64,000 nucleotides of DNA from Wolfiporia cocos (taxonomy: Eukaryota; Basidiomycota; Agaricomycetes; Polyporales; Phaeolaceae): contig JACCLO010000004.1 in assembly GCA_029448655.1 (NCBI GenBank), positions 1,984,001-2,048,000 of the forward strand, in the 5' to 3' direction. The notes under the pieces were generated by a model, which saw only the letters and a list, made by a program, of their open reading frames with translations, ran no database searches and was not told the DNA's origin. Positions 52,511 through 62,698 of the stretch are shown piece after piece; the first letter of the stretch is position 1, and each line of letters starts with the position of its first letter. The position numbers and the translations under genes are program-made.

Positions 52511-54584
52511 GTTTGGGAAGAGACGTCTGACAAGCGTCTATAAATAATTGGGTACAGCGCTGTTTCCACCAGCCACCCACGTACAAACAGATCGCAATAG
52601 ATTACTTAATTGAATCTCGCAATCTGGGTTAGAGGAAAGGAAAACAAGGGACACACGCTATTGATACGCGTTCCCTTGAAGTGTAGCGGAGGCCGCAAGG
52701 CTTCTAGAATCACACTTCATTCGGCATTCTCGCACAATCGCCGAATCTACACCGGTTTCCACACCGGTTCCCCCCTGTATTGAAATCGACAATTTCGCAC
52801 GCCACTCGCAAAATTCGTCACGAGGCTCGCTACCTCACTCTTGATTTCACTTCAATTCGACCTTTCTCTGTGGGGAGAATAACCGAATTCGAAAAATACA
52901 CCTTAGCAATTCAATGCGATCGTCCGCAAAAGGTCTCGAAGAAGCACTCGAAAACTTCCAGAGATAACAAGGGAGCCCCCCTTATTAGGACAATCAAGCC
53001 GATTTGGCAATCGGTTATCATTTACTTGCTTGGTTTACGGAAACCTGCGCCGTCGAGACGCGCAATAAATAAATCCGGATCTGTATCCTTACGTCAAGAA
53101 AGGATTACATCTCGTCACTACATCGAATATGGGCCTGGAAAACCCTTCGATTCCGACAAACTAGGGCTTGGAAACCTTAGTATAAAAATCTGGTCGCATA
53201 TGCGAGCGACTACTGGATACAGCCGTATATGGATATACGACAAGAATACCTTCGGCCCACATCCACCCACCCTTATCTGGGTATAGAGGCGGTTTAACCT
53301 CTTTAAAAACCAAAACCATCTGGATAGGTTTGATCGGGAGATCAAACGTGAAAGAGGGGGTGGAAACCCTAATTTCGCATCTAGGACCTTAACAAGTCCA
53401 CTATCCCACGCTTACAAATGTACCTTACGGTCATTAAAGCAACAAACGACATGCACTAAGAGGCCCGATTACCCTCATTCATGCTCGTACTGCCCTATTC
53501 GTATATGGACGACAACCCTGTAATAGGAATATAGTAGCTATCTATCCAATAGCGAAATATATCCTTCCCCACGATCATCCCAGTTCCCACGCTTACAATG
53601 TCATACTCAATCGAAGAACGACTTTAACGACATACAAGCACATTGGAAACTACCGTCACCGCCACCACGTGACCTCAGCCCTTACGGGATATACCTATAT
53701 GAGACAACTCCTGACAAGGATGTATGTTCTCACGGTTACCCAATAAGGCCTCACAACGGCAACGACACTACAGTCTAGGGAATACAATCATAAGCATATG
53801 AACATAATGCACAATGATTAGTACCTATACTATGGGGTTTTACACGAGAAGCCTACTCGTTATTAAATAGTGCAAACAACCACGAAGGCACAGCTTCATC
53901 CCGGAACTTACGACTCCGAAGAGATCGCTACTTAAGAAGCAATCTAACTAGGGGACACAACCCCTGTAACAAATGGGCATTGACAAATGTCTCACGCTTA
54001 GTACTTGCGATACTAGGGAGGCGACGCCTCGTAAACGTTCATAAGGCGACGTCCTTTAATAACCGTTCAACCGCATAAGTCGTACAAAGTAGGATTACCC
54101 CTGTACAAGCACAAAGCCTAAGACACCCGCCACGCGAATGAAGGAACTTGCAATCCCATTCACCGCTAGGCAATAGACGTCGAAAAAGCATCGCTATGTT
54201 ACACTCAATGGGTACTACGCATAAGCAACATATCCGCCCAAGGGCTCGAAGAGACACTAGAAAATCTCCAGAGCTAACAGTGAAGCCCTCACTCTAAGGA
54301 ATATCGCACAATGCTATCCGAAAAACTGTACAACGACACAATGCACCCTCTAATACGCCTGGCAAGCTATTGGAGCACAGATTACTAGTAGACTCAAAGG
54401 CACTATATGATGTACATTCCATATCGCCTTCTACTACGAGTAACGTCATAAGCAAAAGCAACAATCCGACAAAGGTCGCGAAAAGGCACTTGAACACCTT
54501 CAGCGATAACAGGAAAGCCCTTCCTTCCAGGATCCGCGTGCACAATGACAATACACTCTAGTAACACGACTACACTTCCCTAAC
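52511..54584. other. C interior without genes; three dispersed repeats
   Basis: No supported gene. A related block of about 60 bp recurs at 52921-52980, about 54231-54295 and about 54447-54527: (A)AAGGTC(T/G)CGAA, then CACT, then CTTCAG or CTCCAGAG, then ATAACA, then GAAGCCC-like. A 168-codon open frame at 52780-53286 shows no domain and is treated as chance. Confidence 0.5.
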
Positions 54585-54796
54585 AACGGCATTTGACCTT
54601 TCGGTCATCACGCGTTGATAATCGCTAGTAACGGCATTTAGCACTTCGCTATCACGCGTTACAAATCAATAAGGAATAAAATCGCCTTCCACGCTCAGGC
54701 TCCATCCACAAGTCCTGAAACTCCCATTTATCCCTGTTCAATTAACAAAATTGAAGCAGCACCATAACGGCATTTGACACTTTGTCATCACGCGTT
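54585..54796 (+). ncRNA. Three repeated covarying hairpins near the C 3' end
   Basis: Units at 54585-54616, 54630-54660 and 54766-54796 share AACGGCATT on the left and TCACGCGTT on the right. Inner stems differ yet pair: TGACC/GGTCA, TAGC/GCTA, TGACA/TGTCA. The outer AACG can pair with CGTT. This points to selection on RNA (or cruciform DNA) structure. Called as an RNA structural element, not as a separate transcript. Confidence 0.55.
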
Positions 54797-54837
54797 ATAC
54801 CGCTCTTGGGACGAACATAATGAGGAATAGTTTCATC

Positions 54838-54866
54838 AGGGACGATGAAACCTAAAGCGGGGGTAA
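54838..54866 (+). other. C polypurine tract and shared pre-LTR block
   Basis: 29 bases ending AAAGCGGGGGTAA before the 3' LTR, three differences from 12444-12472 of A1. Confidence 0.8.
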
Positions 54867-55960
54867 TGTCACAGATTTATCTGGGACTTACAGCATTTTT
54901 CCTACGATTATAGCAATTTACCTGGGATTTATACGTCTACCTACGGGTTATCTACGGGTTAACTCCCATTGCCACCACGACAAGCTCTTAACTGGGCTTA
55001 TCACCACATGACCAGCTTACATAACGCTACGGCACCTTCCGGTCCAATAGCATAGTACGGCTACGTCATACAAGTCTCGCCCGACAGAGCAAGACCAGCC
55101 ACGTCATAAGATCCTAGATCATAATGATAGGCCGAGCGCGGCACGCTCGCATAATAATGTCCACAAGTACAAACAGTGCCTCGCGGCCTTGTACTATTGG
55201 GTCGGCCCTCCCGGCTTCCCATCGCCATAAGATCCTAGATCACAATGGCACCTCAGGCGCGCCACGCCTTCGCATAATAATGGCAACACGGCCAAATAGC
55301 ACTATATTAGCATCAAGGCAATATCGCTATAGGCTACGGCCTTCTCGGCCTCTCACGGACTCGGCGGTCTCCAAGTCCCGGGCTTCTGCCATCACGGCGT
55401 CGCCCAAACACCGGTCCTCGCCTCACGGCTAAGACCACCATATGTTCCGGTAACCTTCCGGTCCGGACATATCACATGCTACGGTGCCTGCTGGCCCAAT
55501 AGCATTACGACCTCGGCGTTCCGCCTTGGTCAGCACATGATGACCGGCCAATCGCCATTATACCTCACGGTATCCGGCAACCGGCATCCCTTATACCCGG
55601 GCTGCGCCCGTCTTCACATGTCCATCTAACGATGAGACCACACACTCTCTATTTTACCATTGGCCCGGCCATTACCGGCGGGTCACGGCCTTTGTAGAGT
55701 AGTCATACCACTTGGTCGCCCTTATGGCAACCAAGCCCACACTCCTTATCGGGCATGTACTATACAGTAGCACATGACCCGTTATATATGTGTATATAAG
55801 TAGGGCCTTGACGGCCTATAACCCTAGTTCTATTCTTCTCGGCGTGCGCCGTAGAAGAACCTTCCACCTACTACCGTGCCTGATAACCTCTTCCTCACCT
55901 AAGTCGCCTAGTTCATCGCAGGATACTGGCTTGGTGAGTCCCACAGAGCCATCTGTGTCA
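54867..55960 (+). repeat. C 3' LTR
   Basis: 1094 bp; matches the 5' LTR throughout the parts compared. Confidence 0.93.
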
Positions 55961-57442
55961 GTTTGAGGCTTGCCAAGCCTTTTTCTTGACAAACGGTTTA
56001 TCCCGTTTCAAGAATATCTTGTATGTATTTTCATAGTACGAGGCAGCGGACTGCCATTCATCAATGGTCGCTGGTAGCGGCCGAACGCCGATGATGTATC
56101 GGGTCGTATGTTCGGGTAACCCTTTCTCGAAGAGGGTTATGAGCAACGCGTTTCCGTCCGCGCTGTATCGATCGTACTGGGCCTTCCCAGCCAAGTTGTT
56201 GAACTCGGTGATATAATCATCGATGTCCTTCCTGTCCTGTGTTACGTCCAGGATTTTCTTCCGCGCCTTCTGTACCTCTTCGATGGCTTCGAAGGCTTTC
56301 TGGAAGTCTGCATCAAACTGTGCAAGACTAGGCGGGAAGAATCGTTTCGTCTGGGGGTTCGTATAAACCCGGTGATAATTCTGTTTCCATTGGCCCGTTT
56401 TCCCCTTGTTCGAAATATAAGAGAGGATAAAGATCACTCTCTGAACGTCGTTTTGGAATGACGTTTCGTACATCGTAAACCAGGAATTGCACTGGTTTAT
56501 GAAGTTCTGCATGTCGGATCGTTCCCCGTCGAATATGTCTGGGGGATTGATCTTTATCATTGGGGGTCGGTAGTACGGGTTCGGCGCCGGAGGTTGAGGC
56601 TGTGGCGCATTCGGTGGTGGAGGCCCTCCTGGGGGTCCTCCTCCTCCCGGGTATCCTCCACCCGGGTTTCCTGGGTTTCCTCCGGGGTTCCCTGGGTTCT
56701 CTCCAGGGTTTCCTCCTCCGGGGTTCGCGGGGGTTCCTCCTCCGAGTCCTCCAGGAGGGGGGGCATTCCCTCCTCCGAGTCCGAAGTTTCCTCCCAGTCC
56801 TCCTCCGCTTGTACCTGCGGAGGTTCGTCCAAATAGGCCTGAAGGCCATGTTCCTGGGTTTGTCATTCCCATTCCTCCGCTTGGGCTAGTCCAAGACGGA
56901 TTTCCTCCGCTACCCATTCCGGGTGCGTTCTGTGGGGGGTTTCCAAAGAGGTCTGTTCCTCCAGCCATAGGCCCAATCCCACTCTGCGCAAAAGCAGATA
57001 CAAATCCTGGAGGGTCCTGTCCTCCGGTCTGGCTGTTATCTGTTCCTGTAAAGTTTCCAGGATTTCTCCCATCATCTCCGATGCGCTCAATTCCTGCCAT
57101 TCCTGTGGCGCCCAAAGGCTGATTCGTATTTCCATCGGCATCGGAGGTTCTGTTGATGGTTTCGGTTTCGTTTTCGGTCAACGTCACGGTTGACATCGGA
57201 GGAATTTCTCCGAATCGTTCGAACGCTTCACGCGTTATTTCCCAAGCGGTCGTTCCTGCGGAGGGGTAGACTTGTACCCACTTCGATGCCCTATCTTCTC
57301 TGGGGATGACAACAATTCCTCCGCGGTTACGGAAGGCTCCAATTGTGTCAGTCCACTCGTATTGGTTGAGTCTATAGACTCCCTGAATGTCCTCGGGCAA
57401 GAGTTCAATCAGTCGTGCTGGGAATTCTGGTCCAAATATCAT
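55961..57442 (-). CDS. gag: E gag, N-terminal piece
   Basis: 494 codons from ATG at 57442, only 46 bases from the 5' LTR. The first about 150 residues include PARLIELLPEDIQGVYRLNQ. A Gly/Pro/Asn-rich low-complexity region follows at about 165-285. The retrotransposon gag domain runs about 290-470 (INPPDIFDGERSDMQNFINQ, YITEFNNLAGKAQYDRY, FEKGLPEHTTRYIIG). Cut by C after KKKAWQASN, and completed in frame at 49902 (total about 615 aa). Confidence 0.9.
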
Positions 57443-57488
57443 ATGCCCTTACACCGTGATAGGTGAGGGGGTGATAAGCTCGACCTTC

Positions 57489-58196
57489 TGTTACGGGTCG
57501 AATACCCGTTCGTATATTCGAGTCGCGAATATAGATCGTTCTTCTGCACGTAGGCACGTCGCCATATGCAAGGCAAATACTCGTTAGATGCCTTCGGGTC
57601 CTAAGTGAAGTCCTTAGGAGATCGGTTAATATCCAATACGCGTTAGAGGATATAATCTGTTCAAGTGCGAGTCGAATAGAATATAAGACTCGCCTAAGTC
57701 CGAGAAGTCAGTGTGCACTTCGAGGACTTAGTCGTTCGATTGCTCGAGTGAGAAATACTGAGCGTAGTTTCCTACGTTTGAGAACGAGTATAAGACTTCT
57801 TGTTTATACAACAAGGTCGAGCTGAAGAGCCTCGACGGTAAGTACATGAGTTTTTATACTACGCTAGGTTTCAGGGGTCACATCTGTCCCAGATGCCACA
57901 GATACTATCTACGCTATAGTCCCAAACGTTTGATAAGTATGGAGTGATTTATCTGAGACGATAGATTGGAATGATGGCGGTTGAACGCCATCTGTCAGCT
58001 AATAAATGATGAACATGAAACGGTCGCAGGGTTGGATCTGCCAAAGATGAAACGAGCCCTATAGACTAGTACAACTGGGGATGCGCCCAGTAAGATCACG
58101 AGTAGCCAGGGGGGCTGGTTGCGCAACAAGTCCCTGTATCGTATTCGCCCGGTGGTGAGTTCTGTCGATATTCGAAAAATCAAAATAACCGTAACA
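57489..58196 (-). repeat. E 5' LTR
   Basis: 708 bp, TGTTACGGGTCGAATACC to AATAACCGTAACA on the plus strand, followed by GTTGC. Confidence 0.93.
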
Positions 58197-58201
58197 GTTG
58201 C

Positions 58202-58386
58202 ACCCACACCCACTGCATCACCCTCCCCACCCATTCTAATGCCCCGCCCCGTCAACCCCATCTCACTCCCACATGTCGACAACTCCTCCAACTGGGAGAC
58301 CCTACCTCCTACCCCAACACCATCCAATGCACAACCTTGGACCACCGTCACCAAGAGTGGGAAACACTCTCCCTCTCCCATCACTA
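58202..58386 (+). CDS. K piece 3
   Basis: In frame with piece 2 after removal of E. Pro/Ser/Thr-rich, with NSSNWETLPPTPTPSN and QPWTTVTKSGK. The W(T)TVTK pattern is common in gag-like ORF1 proteins of fungal non-LTR elements, the only family hint. Cut by LTR P; continues at 58823. Confidence 0.5.
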
Positions 58387-58817
58387 TGTCACAGATTATT
58401 CTGTGGCATGTAGGTACTACCCCCAGCGGGGGTCGAACCCTTGTACTTACGTCGGATAGTCACATGACCAATGCTGCCAAGCACTCGGTGGACTAGTAGT
58501 TACGCGTAGCCCCCCCTCCATGGTTAGCGCCTTGCTTACTTAACATACATACATGTGACAGGCACTTACATAACGTACGCACAGACCATGCCTTTAGGGC
58601 GGGTCTCAACTTAGTAGCGTAACATTCCCCCATGTACTTAAGCTTGCGCGTTCTGAGGCTTACACCTCAGAACAGTTAATCTCGGCTTTGGGCTAGTCCC
58701 TCAAACTCCCTGTCTCTGCGTGCTAGTCTGGGGCCCTTGACGTTGCAACACTCTCTCAACGTCTTGGCCACTACGCCTTCGACCTTAACATAGTACGTTG
58801 ACACATAGTTTGTGTCA
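58387..58817. repeat. Solo LTR P with an embedded tRNA-like module
   Basis: 431 bp, TGTCACAGATTATTC to GTTTGTGTCA, target duplication CACTA at 58382-58386 and 58818-58822. On the minus strand an exact B box (GGTTCGACCCC, 58439-58429) lies 28 bases after an A-box-like TGGCAGCATTGG (58479-58468). Related to solo LTR I. Confidence 0.85.
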
Positions 58818-58822
58818 CACTA

Positions 58823-59334
58823 CTTCACCCCACAGACCGGTTACCACACCCCCCCCATCATGTTATCACACACACCCCTCACGTTACTACACCCCCCAAT
58901 TATTATCACCCCCACGGCCTGCCACCACACCATACCCGACTCCCAAACACATCCAAATCGAACAAACCATGGAGGAATTCCTTGCACTCCCTATTCCTCC
59001 TCATTTCTCTCCGCCCCCTAAGATCCCCACTCCACCCTCCCTGAAATATCGAGACCATCTTCCACCCTGGGCCCAAAATTTGCCCGTATACAACTCACTC
59101 CCCCTTACACAACTTGTCAACATCGTTGGCGAACCACTACCTGACCCCACCCTAGACGATAACTTATCCACCCCACCCCCGCCTCCACCTATACCCACCC
59201 TTCCTACTGTCGCAAAACCCCGTGACAACATCGTTACCATACAATTCAACAATGTCCCATGCTGCCTTCAACCCAACTCCCGTGTCTACACATCCCACAA
59301 CCTACTTCAAGAACTATGGGGTGCACTACACCAC
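58823..59334 (+). CDS. K piece 4
   Basis: In frame with piece 3 after removal of LTR P. More Pro-rich sequence, then a less repetitive part (KHIQIEQTMEEFLALPIPPH, HLPPWAQNLPVYNSLPLTQL, NIVTIQFNNVPCCLQPNSRV, NLLQELWGALHH). The stop at 59336 comes from MITE L, so K is truncated and its end lies beyond the window or is lost. Confidence 0.5.
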
Positions 59335-61602
59335 TAGTGATGTGCAAAGCACGGCTTGGCTCAAAGCCCAGGGCTTGGGCCCGGCTTTGAAGGGCTTGGA
59401 CTCAGCAGAATGTCAAGCCGGGCCCTCCTTGATGGCTCAGGCTGGCTTGGGCCCAGCTCAGGCTCAGGCCGGGGCTTATGGGTAATCATAGTGTTGCCGA
59501 AGTTCGGTTCAGTTCAGGTTCAGGGGGGTCTGGGGCTGAACCTAGAACTGAACCGACTGCAGGGAGCCTGAACCTGAACCTGAACCTGGACTGAACCTGC
59601 TGAACTGGTTCAGCAGGTTCGGTTCATGGTTCGAACTAGGTTCGAACCACTAAATGACTAGAATGTAAAAATCATAATGTTGAGTCCACTGGAGTAACCA
59701 ATATGCTGCAAAATAAATGTGCCATAGACATTAGAACCATGTAAGAACACCGAGACGTGACCAAACACGCATCAAAATGACGCAGAATGCACCACGGAAA
59801 GCCAGCTGGTAGGCATAATGCCCATCCGAGGTGGTTTAGCCACAGCTCGACCGATCGTGATCAACCTCGATCGTGCTCGCACAGTGAACGTTGAACCTTC
59901 GCTGGTTTGCGCACAATCTGAAACGTCGCAAAAGCCCTGCGGACACTCTCTGGCTGCTCATCTAGTTAAAGACAGGTACTATCCGACATTTCTCTAGGCT
60001 CTCTAGCATAGACAGGTCTGTCCCAACCTCGACTGCTTTCCTATAGCTTTTTCCATGTCCTGTCTCTCTAAACTCTGTGCACCACCTTAGATCTACGGTC
60101 TATCGGTCTCGTAAAATAATTTTCTAGTATTCCAGGACAATCCTCACTGTTTCAGGGTTCGTCTCCGACTTGTCTAGCTTGTAGGGTGCATACTCAGATT
60201 TTAGGGCACTCAAAATGTTGTAGAAAACCTTATAGCTCTCTATGTACTTAGGCGATGTGCAGATACAAGAAAATACATTGATTACTGCCAAGACTAAGTT
60301 AGACGAAGAGCTGTGCTCGAGGCGTTCGCTCAGGACTTAGGGAATCAGTTACCAATGTTTTGATTTGATTTATATTATTCCTGATCCATTTAAAGTGCCG
60401 CCGCCGTTTGAATCGCTACAAGCTGCGTGTCTCCTAGGTACATTGCTCGCCATCGACCCCTTAAACACCTCACCTATCGTGGCACATCCTGACCTGCCCG
60501 GGAAACCCGAGGGAAATATTTTTCTGACAACACCAAACTTCAAGTTCTGCAGTGCCTCTGTTTGATGTCTATTGGGCTGCTACATTCCAAATCGGCTCTG
60601 CGTCTTCTTTACAGTGGTAAAACATAACTTATGATGCACAATAGTCACTCAAGGCAGCAGATTTGAGCAGTTCAGTAATCAGAATCCATGAGCAGAATGA
60701 GTGTGAATTAGCCTGAGGCAAAGCTAATAACAAACCTTATTAGACAGCTCTGTATATAACCTAGGCTCATGGATATGAAGTGAAACATTGTGAACTACAT
60801 TTTTTACTTCATCTGACAGCAGTGAGTGTAGCCCAGTGCCAAAGAAAGCACAGTACTTCCAACATGGGGCTGAGCTCTCACCATATTGGGAGACTGGAGT
60901 ATATCAGTGCTGATGCTTGCCATTGTGAAGCCAGTTATCCATAGTTTACTGCAACAATACTATAGCAAAGATGGCAAGAATATGATCGTAGTTTATGCTT
61001 ATCCACCAGCAGTTGCCAGGAATATGTTAATGCTAAGTGGTTCAAGGTTCAGTCCGGTTTGAACCTGGTTCAAGGGTACCCATGGCCCCCCTGAACCAAG
61101 AACCGAACCTTGACATCCTACCCTGAACCGGACCTGGACTGAACCTGAACCTAGGTTCGGTTCCGGCGGTTCAGGTTCTGAACCTTGGTTCTGAACTGAA
61201 CTTCGGCAACACTAGGTAATCATGTAGGACCTCGAAATTATTAGCTTGTGCAGCTCAAATGGCAGCACAATATATTCAGAATGCTTATATGTCTACTATT
61301 TGTTGTTATTCTGATGTACAAGTGTTTTTACAGCTGCTTGTGATGTTGACCGAAAATCCAGATCTCGATCACAACCCCGATCGCAACAGTAGTCACAACG
61401 TTCCGCACCGTGTTAGCAGATCACAAGTCATTGTAATGGTCGTTGAGATCATATAAGGTGAATTGATGCAAAATCTTCAACCAAAGGGCCCATTTTTGCT
61501 AATTCAAACAACACCACAGCTGCGCGCCTAAAGCCGCTGGCTCAGGGCTCGGCTATGGCCAGCTCACGATCCAAGCCAGGCCCTGAGCCGTCTTAAGCCG
61601 CC
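59335..61602. mobile_element. hAT-type MITE L, interrupted by N and by C3
   Basis: Begins TAGTGATGTGCAAAGCACGG, related to MITE M ends, after TACACCAC of K. GGC-rich arms (GGGCTTGGGCCCGGC; GGCCCTGAGCCG at 61580) as in M. N sits at 59489-61214; C3 begins at 61603 before the other end is reached. Confidence 0.65.
59489..61214. mobile_element. hAT-type non-autonomous element N, 1726 bp
   Basis: Ends TAGTGTTGCCGAAGTTC ... GAACTTCGGCAACACTA, with the 8-bp duplication GGTAATCA at 59481-59488 and 61215-61222. Both subterminal regions (59500-59650, 61030-61200) are dense in GGTTCAG and CTGAACC. The core has no ORF above 70 codons, so no transposase. Confidence 0.88.
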
Positions 61603-62698
61603 TGTCACAGATTTATCTGGGGCTTACAGCATTTTTCCTACGATTATAGCAATTTACCTGGGATTTATACGTCTACCTACAAGTTATCTACGGGTTAACT
61701 CCCATTGCCACCATGACAAGCTCTTAACTGGGCTTATCAACCACATGACTAGCTTACGTAACGCTACGGTACAACCACGTCCAATAGCAACACTACAGCT
61801 ACGTCATACAGGTCTCGCCCGTCAGAGCAAGACCAGCCACGTCATAGATCCTAGATCATAATGATAGGCCGAGCGCGGCACGCTCGCATAATAATGTCCA
61901 CATGTACAAACAGTGCCTCGCGGCCTTGTACTATTGGGTCGGCCTTCCCGGCTTCCCACCGCCATAAGATCCTTGATCACAATGGCACCTCAGGCGCGAC
62001 ACGCCTTCGCATAATTATGTCAACACGACCATACAGCACTATAATAGCACCAAGGCTATATCGCTATAGGTCACGGCCTTCTCGGCCTCCCACGGACTCG
62101 GTGTTCTCCAAGTCCCGGGCTTCTGCCATCACGGCGTTGCCCAAACACCGGACCTCGCCTCATGGCTAAGTCCAATACATGCCCCGGTAACCATCCGGTC
62201 CGGGCTGTAACACATGCCACGGTACTTCCCGTCCAATGGCATAACGACCTCGGCTCCTCGCCTTGGTCATCACACGAAGACCGGCCAATTGCCATTATAC
62301 CGCAAGGTATCCGGCAACCGGCTTCCCATATACCCGCGCTGCGCCCGCGTTCATATGATAACATACACAAATCCCTCTCCTACGATTGGTGCGGCCATTA
62401 GGGCCCATCACGGCCATTGTAGATAGAGTCCATAAACAACAGATAAGATAGCGCTTCGCCTCTTGGCAAAGCCACATAACCCGGAATGGTAGTACTAGCT
62501 AGTAGCACGTGCCATCCCCATAAAACATGTATATAAAGTAGGAGCCAAGCGCTCTTTAACTTTAGTTCTATTCTTCTCGGCGTACGCCGTAGAAGAACCT
62601 CCTACCTCCTATGGTGTCTGATAACCTCTTCCTCACCTAAGTCGCCTAGTTCATCGCAGGATACTGGCTTGGTGAGTCCCACAGAGCCATCTGTGTCA
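61603..62698 (+). repeat. C3 5' LTR
   Basis: 1096 bp, TGTCACAGATTTATCTGG to CCATCTGTGTCA, two units of the 121-bp repeat, more diverged from C than the leader is in places (for example 62160-62480). Confidence 0.9.

Larger units (their letters stand above)
49908..55960 (+). mobile_element. C: large non-autonomous LTR retrotransposon (LARD-like)
   Basis: LTRs 49908-51001 and 54867-55960, each 1094 bp and indistinguishable where compared; target duplication GTTTG at 49903-49907 and 55961-55965. The 3865-bp interior encodes no gag, protease, RT or integrase. Its leader matches that of A in motif order and spacing, and 26 of 29 bases before the 3' LTR match A. Inference: C is mobilised by A proteins. 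It is inserted in E gag. Confidence 0.92.
34554..58196 (-). mobile_element. E: Gypsy element with chromodomain and a 3' ORF, containing A3 and C
   Basis: 708-bp LTRs at 34554-35261 (3') and 57489-58196 (5'), starting TGTTACGG and ending CCGTAACA, flanked by GTTGC (34549-34553, 58197-58201). Without A3, the LTR fragment and C it is about 7.8 kb. Gag 57442 to 49537 (split by C), protease 49525 to 49133, pol 39326 to 35528, ORF3 36377 to 35316, polypurine tract at 35262-35275. It is dead: two TGA in pol, one TAG in ORF3, and a lost protease-RT linker. Confidence 0.93.

Noticed and set aside
52780..53286. 168-codon frame in the C interior
   Set aside because: No domain, odd composition, and no second copy in the window to test conservation.
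58798..59337. A separate protein starting at 58798
   Set aside because: That start lies in the end of solo LTR P; the real frame is K piece 4 joined to piece 3.
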